Shown piece after piece: positions 7,109 to 12,790 of a stretch of 12,790 bases of DNA. This DNA is from DASYSL01 sp036003365. GTDB lineage: Bacteria; Eisenbacteria; RBG-16-71-46; DASYSL01. Positions within the stretch are counted from its first letter, which is position 1. Each line of letters begins with the position of its first letter. The stretch lies in contig DASYSL010000135.1 in assembly GCA_036003365.1 (NCBI GenBank), forward strand, positions 1 to 12,790, given 5' to 3'. A program made the translations under genes and the position numbers. The notes under the pieces were generated by a model that ran no database searches, was not told the DNA's origin, and was given only the letters and a program-made list of their open reading frames with translations.

Positions 7109-8779
7109 ATGGCCGACATTCAGTTGGACGCTTCGCCGGAGCGCGCCGCCCAGCTCTCTCCGGTCCTCGAGCCGGCGCATCTCGAGCGCATGCGCGCTCA
7201 TGGCCAAGCCCTTCACGCCGAGAGCGGCCAGACGCTGGTCGAGCCAGGCTCGCATCATCCGAGCATCTACGTGGTCGAGCAAGGCGAGCTCGAGATCGTG
7301 CGCCGCGCCGTGACCGGCGACACCATCGTCCTGAATCTCGGCCCGGGGCAGTTCACGGGCGAGGCCAACATGCTCTCCGGACGCCCGGGGCTCATCCAAG
7401 TGCGCGCCACCAAAGCCTCCCAGCTGATCGAGCTCGACCGCGAGCAGCTCCTCGCCCTGGTGCAGACGGACAGCGAGCTGAGCGAGATTCTCATGCGCGC
7501 ATTCATCCTCCGGCGGCTGTCCTTGGTCGCGCACGGCTTCGGCGACGCCGTCCTCCTCGGCTCGTCGCACTGCTCGAGCACGCTGCGCATCAAGGAATTC
7601 CTGAACCGAAACAGCCATCCCTTCACCTATCTCGACCTCGACCAGACCGCCGAGGTGCAGGAGCTGCTCGACCGCTTCCACATCGGCATGAACGATGTTC
7701 CGGTGCTCCTCTGTCACGGCAATCGAGTGCTGCGAAATCCGAGCAACCAGGAGATCGCCGCCTGCCTGGGGTTCAACGAGGCCATCGATCCCACGGTGAC
7801 GCGCGACCTGCTCGTGGTGGGCGCGGGCCCGGCGGGACTGGCGGCGGCGGTGTTCGGCGCCTCGGAAGGGCTCGACGTCCTGGTTCTCGAGTCCAAGGCG
7901 CCGGGCGGGCAGGCGGGCTCGAGCTCGCGCATCGAGAACTATCTCGGATTCCCCATGGGCATCTCCGGCCAGGACCTGGCGGGGCGCGCCTATGCGCAAG
8001 CGCAGAAGTTCGGCGCCGAAGTCATGATCGCCGAGAAGGCTCTCAAGCTCGTGCACGCGCGCAAGCCGTACACGGTGGAGCTGGACAACGGCCAACGCGT
8101 CATGGCGCGCACCATCATCATCGCCACGGGTGCGGAATATCGCCGGCTGGACATCCCGAATCTCGCCGCCTTCGAGGGCGCGGGCGTGTACTACGGCGCC
8201 ACCTTCATGGAGGCGCAGCTGTGCCGCGGCGAAGACGTGATCGTGGTCGGGGGCGGCAACGCGGCGGGGCAAGCGGCGGTGTTCCTGTCCCAGACGAGCA
8301 AGCGCGTGCTCATGCTGGTGCGCGGCCCGAGCCTCGCCGAAACCATGTCGCGCTACCTGATCCGCCGCATCGAGGGCAATCCGGAGATCGAGCTGCACAC
8401 GAATGCCGAGATCGTGGGCCTGGACGGAAACGAATCCTTGGAGCGGGTGACGTGGCGAGACAGAAGCTCAGGCGAGACGCGCACCGAGGACATCCGCCAC
8501 GTGTTCAGCATGGCGGGGGCGGTGCCCAACACGAAATGGGTGGAAGGATGTCTGGCGCTCGACGACAAAGGCTTCATCAAGACCGGGAACGATCTCTCGC
8601 CTGACGATCTCGCGGCCAAGAAGTGGCCGATGGCGCGCCGGCCCTACTTGCTCGAGACGAGCCTGCCCGGCGTGTTCGCGGTGGGCGACGTGCGCGGCAA
8701 CAACTTCAAGCGCGTCGCCCCCGCCGTCGGCGAAGGCTCGGTCGCCGTCGGCCTCGTGCACGGGGTGCTCCACGAGTAG
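7109..8779 (+). CDS. cNMP-binding / glutaredoxin-like / thioredoxin-reductase-like FAD-dependent oxidoreductase
   Basis: A 556-residue cytoplasmic flavoprotein; ATG 7109 with GGGAG 7 nt upstream. Residues ~15-135 are a cNMP-binding (CAP_ED) domain, with YVVEQGELEIV at 54-64 and FTGEANMLSGRPG at 82-94. The Arg usual in the phosphate-binding cassette (PRxA) is not in place. Residues ~148-222 are glutaredoxin-like, with HCSS where CxxC would be (Cys155) and a DVPV cis-Pro loop (Pro198). Residues ~233-556 form a thioredoxin-reductase-like FAD/NAD(P) module: GAGPAG at 238-243 binds FAD, GGGNAAG at 381-387 binds NAD(P), and GVFAVGDVRG at 521-530 is the second FAD motif. The reductase CxxC is replaced by YYGATFM (Gly363, Phe366), so classical disulfide reduction by that motif is unlikely. 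From memory, the same architecture with a lost CxxC is a recognised annotation in several phyla. Physiological substrate unknown. Confidence 0.93.
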   Translation: MADIQLDASPERAAQLSPVLEPAHLERMRAHGQALHAESGQTLVEPGSHHPSIYVVEQGELEIVRRAVTGDTIVLNLGPGQFTGEANMLSGRPGLIQVRATKASQLIELDREQLLALVQTDSELSEILMRAFILRRLSLVAHGFGDAVLLGSSHCSSTLRIKEFLNRNSHPFTYLDLDQTAEVQELLDRFHIGMNDVPVLLCHGNRVLRNPSNQEIAACLGFNEAIDPTVTRDLLVVGAGPAGLAAAVFGASEGLDVLVLESKAPGGQAGSSSRIENYLGFPMGISGQDLAGRAYAQAQKFGAEVMIAEKALKLVHARKPYTVELDNGQRVMARTIIIATGAEYRRLDIPNLAAFEGAGVYYGATFMEAQLCRGEDVIVVGGGNAAGQAAVFLSQTSKRVLMLVRGPSLAETMSRYLIRRIEGNPEIELHTNAEIVGLDGNESLERVTWRDRSSGETRTEDIRHVFSMAGAVPNTKWVEGCLALDDKGFIKTGNDLSPDDLAAKKWPMARRPYLLETSLPGVFAVGDVRGNNFKRVAPAVGEGSVAVGLVHGVLHE

Positions 8780-8783
8780 GCGC

Positions 8784-9467
8784 TCAGCCCGAGGGAATCG
8801 CGTGGGGGTGGGCCATCACATGGCCGTCTTCGGCGAGCACGCGATCGAGGACGTTGCGGAAGTTCTCCGTCTCCGCCCGACCATCGCTCAGGTATCCACC
8901 ATGGTGAACGGCGCGCACGATGCCGTCGCGATCGACGAGCAAACCGACCGAGACCGAGTAGCGCGGACCGCTCGCGTTCCACAGCGTCTTGAGCACGGAC
9001 CAGTCCTGATCGACCGCGACGGTCGCGTTCCAACCCGTGTTGCGCACGATGGTGCGCAGCTCGTCGTCGGAATAGACCTTGCCCTTCATGGGGAGGAGGA
9101 TCGCGATCACTTCGAAGTCCTGGTTGCGATAGCGACGCGACCACTCACGGAGCGTGGCGGCCGAAGCGCGGCAGCGCGGGCAGCCCGCGGTCCAGAATCG
9201 GACGACCAGCACCTTGCCTCGGAAATCGCCAAGAGTGCGGTGCTCCGGCCCGTCCAAGAAGCGCAGGTCGCCCCAATCGGCGAGCGGTTGATCCACCAGC
9301 GGATTCCTTACTGACGTGAACGTATCCTGCTCGGCATCCGTGGGTTCGAGCGTGGACGTCGTGGTGGCCTGAGTGGAGAGGGGTGCCGCGGCGAGCGCGA
9401 GGAGAAGAGCGGCCAGCGCGAGCCCGCGCCGACGCTTCGAATCGACATGCGAGATCTGGGGCGTCAC
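8784..9467 (-). CDS. Exported TlpA/ResA-like thioredoxin-fold protein
   Basis: A 227-residue protein from GTG 9467, the only start in frame after the TAG at 9479-9477. The N-terminus (KRRR, then a Leu/Ala-rich core to about 34) is a signal peptide or membrane anchor, placing the rest outside the cytoplasm. Residues ~60-215 are an AhpC/TSA-Redoxin-type thioredoxin fold: GDFRGKVLVVRFWTAGCPRC at 80-99 with redox cysteines C96 and C99, and GLLVDRDGIV at 175-184. Family members reduce or exchange disulfides of periplasmic proteins, for example in cytochrome c maturation. The usual TPT/TPx cis-proline stretch before the LIDRDG strand reads YSVSVGLLVDRDG, so the cis-Pro looks absent. There is no usable Shine-Dalgarno sequence (GGGGA abuts the GTG), and a TAGACT lies 6 nt upstream. 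It converges on the flavoprotein gene, with stop codons 4 bp apart. Confidence 0.87.
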   Translation of the reverse strand: MTPQISHVDSKRRRGLALAALLLALAAAPLSTQATTTSTLEPTDAEQDTFTSVRNPLVDQPLADWGDLRFLDGPEHRTLGDFRGKVLVVRFWTAGCPRCRASAATLREWSRRYRNQDFEVIAILLPMKGKVYSDDELRTIVRNTGWNATVAVDQDWSVLKTLWNASGPRYSVSVGLLVDRDGIVRAVHHGGYLSDGRAETENFRNVLDRVLAEDGHVMAHPHAIPSG

Positions 9468-9473
9468 GTCCCC

Positions 9474-9479
9474 AGTCTA
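9474..9479 (-). promoter_or_regulatory. Probable -10 element TAGACT for a leaderless GTG start
   Basis: TAGACT on the minus strand is followed by exactly 6 nt and then GTG 9467. Transcription from such a -10 would begin at or next to the start codon. No matching -35 was found at 16-18 bases. Confidence 0.4.
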
Positions 9480-9545
9480 CGAGTTCGTTGGCCCCATCGC
9501 CGGCGAAGTTCACGTCAAAAGCCTGGTCCCGACGCGTCCCCAGCC

Positions 9546-9574
9546 TGGAAATCGTCGGACCGGCCACCTAGAGT
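9546..9574 (+). promoter_or_regulatory. Probable promoter of a leaderless mRNA for the S41-like gene
   Basis: TGGAAA (9546-9551; 4 of 6 to TTGACA), a 17-base spacer, then TAGAGT (9569-9574; 4 of 6 to TATAAT), then 6 nt and ATG 9581. No Shine-Dalgarno sequence precedes the ATG. The spacing predicts an mRNA starting at or near the ATG. Confidence 0.45.
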
Positions 9575-9580
9575 CGGATC

Positions 9581-11224
9581 ATGCGCGCGCTGATTCTCGT
9601 GGGCTGCTTGCTCGTGGCCGCTCCCGCCTTCGCCGCCCTCACTGCGACGGAGGGCCGAGGGTGGCACGAGGATCTCGCGCTTCTCGCCCGCGAGCTGCCG
9701 CGGCGCCACCTCGACTTCTACCGAGCGGTCACACCTGCTCAGTTCGCCGACAGCGTGCGCAAGCTCGACGCGCGCATTCCCCACCTGGGGCGGCCTCAAT
9801 TCGCCGTCGGTCTTCTCCGCCTGGTGGCCATGGCCGGTCCCGGTAACGGGCACACGTACGTGTTCAAGACGGGCGACACGTTCACCGACGTGTTCACCGC
9901 CGAGCGCAACACCCCCGACGCGCTCGCCAATCTGAAGACCCTCGGGTTCGGTCAGCTTCCCGTCGGCTTCCATCTTTTCCGCGACACCTTGTTCGTCAAC
10001 TCGGCCGCGCCCGGATACGAGGATTTGCTTGGCGCCCGCGTGACGCGCATCGGCCGCTCGAGCGCCGAGGAGGCCATGCGCGCGGTGGCGCCCCTCGTGG
10101 CCAAGGACAACCCGCAGGGAGCCCGCGCCGACGGACCACGGTATCTCGCCGTACCCGAAATTCTGGTCGGGCTCCGCCTCGCCGATGACGCGGGCAACAT
10201 TCCGCTCGAAGCCGACACCAAGACCGGCCCCGTGAAGCGCACGCTCGAGCGGCTCGCGCTCGACACGCCGCTTACCCCGCAGCATCCCGCCACGCTGCCG
10301 CTCGCCTGGTCGCACACCGACCGCTTCTTCTGGGCCCAGGAGCTGTCGAAACAGCGCGTCTGGTACGTGCAATGGAACGCCGTGCGCGATACCAAGGAGC
10401 AGAAAGCGGCCGACTTCTTCTCCGCCACACTCGATGCGTTTGACCGCGGTCCTGCCATGCGGCTGGTGCTCGACCTGCGTTGGAATCCGGGCGGGAACAC
10501 GTCGCTCACCACGCCGGTGCTCTTGCGGATCATTCGCTCTCCCAAGCTGCGCGAGCGCGGCAGCCTCGTCGTTCTCATCGGCCGCGAGACGTTCTCGGCC
10601 GCGATGAACTTCTGCCTGGCGCTCGAGCACTTCACGCCGGCGGTGTTCGTGGGCGAGCCGACGGGAGGCTCGTGTGGCTTCTTCGGCGACAACGCGCCGC
10701 TTACCCTGCCGCACACCGGGCTCGTCGTGCGCGTCTCCTACGTCTGGTGGCAGCTCATGGATTCGCGCGATGACAGGCCGTGGATCGCGCCCGGGATCGC
10801 CGCCGAGCCTAGCGAGGCCGAGTTCGCCCAGGGCCGCGATCCCGCGCTCGAAGCCGCGCTCGATTGGAAGCCGCCGTTCGACTGGAATCGCGCCATCGCC
10901 GATTCGGCGGTGGAGGGTCCCTCAGGAGTGAAAGCGGCGCTCGCCGCCTGGCAAGCCGACGCTCGCGCGCGCTGGACGAGCGTCGAGGACGGCGTGAACC
11001 TGGCCGGCTACCGCCTGCTGGGCGCCGGCCGCACGGACGAAGCCATCGCGGTGTTCGGGCTCGGCCTCGAGCTCTATCCCCGATCGTGGAATCTGTACGA
11101 CAGTCGCGGCGAAGCCAACGCCAAGGCCGGACACCGGGCGGCGGCGCTCGCCGATTACAAGCACTCGCTCGCGCTCAATCCGAAGAACGCCAATGCAGCC
11201 GATCAGATGGCGAAGCTGCGCTGA
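9581..11224 (+). CDS. Exported S41-family-like peptidase with C-terminal TPR
   Basis: A 547-residue protein from ATG 9581. Residues 1-18 are a signal peptide (hydrophobic core, AFA site), so it acts in the envelope or outside. Residues ~28-95 form the N-terminal helical part seen in S41-like hydrolases (LARELPRRHLDFYRAV, LRLVAMAGPGNGHTYV). Residues ~258-425 form the S41 core: strand LVLDLRWNPGGN at 295-306, VVLIGRETFSAAMNF at 330-344 with Ser339 where the nucleophile is expected, FVGEPTGGSCGFFGDN at 356-371, and DRPWIAPGI at 398-406. The catalytic Lys of CtpA-type enzymes (GKxTFGKG) has no counterpart in GEPTGGS, as in other members of this GEPTGG subgroup. Residues ~470-545 are two TPR units (AGYRLLGAGRTDEAIAVF; AALADYKHSLALNPKNA). 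First gene of a five-gene run, with probable leaderless translation. Confidence 0.85.
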   Translation: MRALILVGCLLVAAPAFAALTATEGRGWHEDLALLARELPRRHLDFYRAVTPAQFADSVRKLDARIPHLGRPQFAVGLLRLVAMAGPGNGHTYVFKTGDTFTDVFTAERNTPDALANLKTLGFGQLPVGFHLFRDTLFVNSAAPGYEDLLGARVTRIGRSSAEEAMRAVAPLVAKDNPQGARADGPRYLAVPEILVGLRLADDAGNIPLEADTKTGPVKRTLERLALDTPLTPQHPATLPLAWSHTDRFFWAQELSKQRVWYVQWNAVRDTKEQKAADFFSATLDAFDRGPAMRLVLDLRWNPGGNTSLTTPVLLRIIRSPKLRERGSLVVLIGRETFSAAMNFCLALEHFTPAVFVGEPTGGSCGFFGDNAPLTLPHTGLVVRVSYVWWQLMDSRDDRPWIAPGIAAEPSEAEFAQGRDPALEAALDWKPPFDWNRAIADSAVEGPSGVKAALAAWQADARARWTSVEDGVNLAGYRLLGAGRTDEAIAVFGLGLELYPRSWNLYDSRGEANAKAGHRAAALADYKHSLALNPKNANAADQMAKLR

Positions 11225-11233
11225 GGAGGGGAC

Positions 11234-11638
11234 ATGAAAACCAAGGGGAGCACCAGCTCAAAGAAGGGCGCGTCAGCGTCTCAGCTCATCGACGAGCGCA
11301 TCGAAGAGCTGGACGATTGGCGCGGCGAAACGCTCTCCAAGCTGCGCGATCTGATCAAGAAGGCGGATCCGAAAATCGTCGAGGAATGGAAATGGGAGGT
11401 GCCGGTCTGGTCACACGACGGCATCGTGTGCACCGGCGAGAGCTACAAGAGCGCGGTCAAGCTCACGTTCGCGCACGGCGCCAGGCTTGCAGACCCTAAG
11501 AAGCTCTTCAACTCGAGCCTCGGCGGTAACACACGCCGGGCCATCGATGTTCGCGAAGGCGAGAAGATCGATCAAACAGCCTTCAAGGCGCTCATCCGCG
11601 AAGCGGTTGCTTGGAACACCCGAAAGAGCGCCAAGTGA
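11234..11638 (+). CDS. DUF1801 (YdhG-like) domain protein
   Basis: A 134-residue cytoplasmic protein; ATG 11234 follows the previous stop by 9 nt, and AGGAGGGG overlaps that stop, so translation is probably coupled. After a Ser/Lys-rich start (1-16) come two helices (LIDERIEELDDWRGETLSKLRDLIKKADP at 18-46), then the family core: EEWKWEVPVWSHDG at 50-63, CTGESYKSAVKLTFAHGA at 66-83, LFNSSLGGNTRRAID at 91-105 and a closing helix. This order and these motifs fit the DUF1801 fold, which is widespread in bacteria. Its biochemical role is not established to my knowledge. The next gene overlaps its stop codon by 4 bases (GTGA). Confidence 0.9.
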   Translation: MKTKGSTSSKKGASASQLIDERIEELDDWRGETLSKLRDLIKKADPKIVEEWKWEVPVWSHDGIVCTGESYKSAVKLTFAHGARLADPKKLFNSSLGGNTRRAIDVREGEKIDQTAFKALIREAVAWNTRKSAK

Positions 11639-11823
11639 ATCGGGACCGCGTTCCCGTCGGTCTTTGTGAGACCTGCCGTCACGCGCGTACGGTGACCACG
11701 CCGCGCAGCACCTTTTGGCGTTGCGAGCTCGCCAAGACCGATGCGCGGTTTCCGCGGCATCCGCGGCTGCCGGTGCTCCAATGCCCCGGTTACCAGGCCG
11801 GAGTGCCAGTGCGGAGCGGATGA
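11635..11823 (+). CDS. 62-residue four-cysteine protein, probably zinc-binding
   Basis: The GTG at 11635-11637 overlaps the upstream TGA as GTGA, a typical coupled start. An in-frame TTG at 11611 would give 70 residues, but it lacks a ribosome binding site and lies within the preceding gene. The protein has C11-x2-C14-x-H16, then TPRSTFWRC30, then a basic/Pro stretch (RFPRHPRLPVLQC50PGY). Four spaced cysteines plus a nearby histidine suggest a single zinc site. I recall short uncharacterised proteins of the same pattern (CxxCxH...S.F..C...DxR(F/Y)P.(Y/H)P.LPV..CPGY) in other high-GC bacteria, so it looks conserved rather than accidental. Function unknown; it could bind nucleic acid or a protein partner. 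It sits between the DUF1801 and DUF3224 genes, 33 bp before the latter. Confidence 0.75.
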   Translation: MNRDRVPVGLCETCRHARTVTTPRSTFWRCELAKTDARFPRHPRLPVLQCPGYQAGVPVRSG

Positions 11824-11856
11824 GAAGCCTCGATCATTGTCGGGAAGGAGGAACCC

Positions 11857-12252
11857 ATGCCTACCATCCAAGCTCACTTCGCGATCAAATCTTGGGAGGA
11901 GAAAGCTTACGAGGAAGGAGACGGGTTGCCCAAGCTCACGCACGCCCACGTGACGAAGGCCTTTACCGGCGATCTCGAGGGCGAAGGGCAAGTCGAGTAC
12001 TTGATGATGTACCGGGACGACGGCTCGGCCACGTTCGTCGGCCTCGAAAGATTCGTGGGGCGAATCGGTCCTCGCTTTGGCAGCTTCGTGCTCCAGCGCA
12101 CGGGCGTCTTCGAAGGCGGTCAGGCGAACGAGAGTTACTCCGTCGTGCCCGACTCCGGAACCGGCGACCTGGAGGGACTTCGCGGCGAGGGCAGCACGAG
12201 TCTCGGCCACGGCAACGAGTACCCCTTCACACTCGAGTATGAGCTTGGCTGA
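11857..12252 (+). CDS. DUF3224 domain protein
   Basis: A 131-residue protein; ATG 11857 preceded by a near-consensus AAGGAGG at 11845-11851. It carries no signal peptide. The whole length matches the DUF3224 pattern, a single beta-barrel related in fold to allene oxide cyclase. The sequence begins with an AHFAIKSWEEKAYEEGDGLPKL-like strand-turn region (6-27), then TGDLEGEGQVEYLMMY (37-52), ATFVGLERFVGRIG (58-71), GSFVLQRTGVFEGG (75-88), SVVPDSGTGDLEGLRGEG (95-112) and a closing strand FTLEYEL (124-130). The repeated GxLEGxG pattern is characteristic. No enzymatic role is established for this family. The adenosine-deaminase-family gene starts inside its last 14 bases. Confidence 0.93.
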   Translation: MPTIQAHFAIKSWEEKAYEEGDGLPKLTHAHVTKAFTGDLEGEGQVEYLMMYRDDGSATFVGLERFVGRIGPRFGSFVLQRTGVFEGGQANESYSVVPDSGTGDLEGLRGEGSTSLGHGNEYPFTLEYELG

Positions 12253-12790
12253 CGCTCTGCGCGCCTACTTCCAGCGCCTCCCCAAGATCGAGCTGCACCT
12301 TCATCTCGAAGGCGCGATTCCGTTGCCCGCTCTGTGGAAGCTGGTGGAGAAATACGGCGGCGACCCGGAAGTGCCCACCGTCGAGGCGCTGGCCGCACGC
12401 TTCACGTTTCGTGACTTCGCGCACTTCATCGACACGTGGGTGTGGAAGAACCAGTTCATCCGCGAGTACGAAGACTTCTCGTTCCTGGCCGCGGAGGTGG
12501 CGCGCGACCTGAGCGCGCAGAATGTTCTCTATGCCGAAGTGTTCTATTCGCCGGGCGATTTCCGCCGGCGCGGGCTCGGCGTCCAGGAGATCACGCGGGC
12601 CATTCGCCGGGGCCTCGCCCAAGTGCCCGCGATCGAGGTGGCGCTGATCACCGACCTCATCCGTGACTTCGGGCCCGAGCGCGCGATGTCGACGCTGGAA
12701 GAGATCCGCGATCTCCGCGACGAAGCCGGGATCGTGGGCATCGGCATCGGCGGATCGGAGCATTTGTATCCGCCCGAGCCCTTCGCTGCG
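12239..12790 (+). CDS. Adenosine deaminase family protein, partial (N-terminal 184 residues)
   Basis: ATG 12239 overlaps the DUF3224 stop by 14 bases in another frame, suggesting translational coupling; no strong ribosome binding site is seen. The window ends after 184 codons, about half of the family's usual 330-350 residues. LPKIELHLHLEGAI at 14-27 supplies the first two metal-binding histidines (H20 and H22), and VGIGIGGSEHLYPPEPF at 166-182 is the glycine-rich substrate loop. Family enzymes hydrolyse the amino group of adenosine or related purines to give inosine-type products plus ammonia, using one zinc. The catalytic Glu/His/Asp region lies beyond the edge. Adenosine deaminase is the default reading; adenine deaminase or aminodeoxyfutalosine deaminase cannot be excluded from this half. 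It is the last visible gene of the five-gene run. Confidence 0.9.
   Translation, partial: MSLADALRAYFQRLPKIELHLHLEGAIPLPALWKLVEKYGGDPEVPTVEALAARFTFRDFAHFIDTWVWKNQFIREYEDFSFLAAEVARDLSAQNVLYAEVFYSPGDFRRRGLGVQEITRAIRRGLAQVPAIEVALITDLIRDFGPERAMSTLEEIRDLRDEAGIVGIGIGGSEHLYPPEPFAA

Noticed and set aside
6911..8398. Long minus-strand frame opposite the flavoprotein gene
   Set aside because: The plus-strand gene has intact FAD and NAD(P) motifs; the antisense product is His/Arg/Glu-rich without domains, a GC-bias shadow. The same applies to 9515-10714 minus and 6216-6932 plus.
8780..8783. A terminator between the convergent flavoprotein and TlpA-like genes
   Set aside because: Only 4 bases separate the stops, and I saw no strong hairpin in the adjoining coding ends.
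11611..11634. TTG 11611 as start of the four-cysteine protein
   Set aside because: No SD, and the GTGA overlap at 11635 is the common coupled arrangement; eight extra residues add nothing conserved.

Overview
The window is GC-rich, densely coding bacterial DNA with frequent GTG starts, mostly strong Shine-Dalgarno sequences, and no visible mobile element, CRISPR array or RNA gene. The best clue to the host is the 1430-residue secreted protein with a FlgD-immunoglobulin-like / sorting-type C-terminal domain. It sits among other exported proteins that carry TPR, S41-like and DUF1579-like domains. That combination is typical of uncultivated high-GC Gram-negative lineages such as Candidatus Eisenbacteria and relatives in the Fibrobacterota-Chlorobi-Bacteroidota and Latescibacterota neighbourhood. 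This placement is an inference from protein style, with no marker gene behind it.

Layout. (1) Positions 1-914 (minus): 5' part of an exported TPR plus DUF1579-like protein, running off the left edge. (2) Positions 915-1577: a 663-base divergent intergenic region with nested inverted repeats, a 14-base palindrome and a hairpin next to the following ribosome binding site. (3) Positions 1578-5870 (plus): the large surface protein, followed by a strong hairpin. (4) Positions 6002-6259 (plus): a solitary Phd/YefM-like antitoxin-type protein, separated from the next, convergent gene by an 11-bp hairpin. (5) Positions 6312-6914 (minus): an exported protein built from two copies of a ~60-residue beta-rich repeat. 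(6) Positions 7109-8779 (plus): a three-domain cNMP-binding / glutaredoxin-like / thioredoxin-reductase-like flavoprotein. It converges with a periplasmic TlpA/ResA-like thioredoxin (8784-9467, minus) across a 4-bp gap. (7) From 9581 to the right edge (plus): a compact run of five genes, namely S41-like hydrolase with TPR tail, DUF1801, a 62-residue four-cysteine protein, DUF3224, and an adenosine-deaminase-family enzyme cut by the window end.

How the genes may work together. Five products look exported, so the region leans toward envelope and surface function. The flavoprotein and the TlpA-like protein form a redox-themed convergent pair, one cytoplasmic and one periplasmic. The five-gene run is tightly spaced (9 bp, 4-bp overlap, 33 bp, 14-bp overlap) and probably cotranscribed, but its members share no obvious pathway. 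I found no clear new defence or biosynthetic system. The most notable signals are the probable leaderless divergent promoters at 9468-9580, the flavoprotein whose three domains all lack hallmark residues, the conserved-looking small cysteine protein, and the structured 915-1577 intergenic region.
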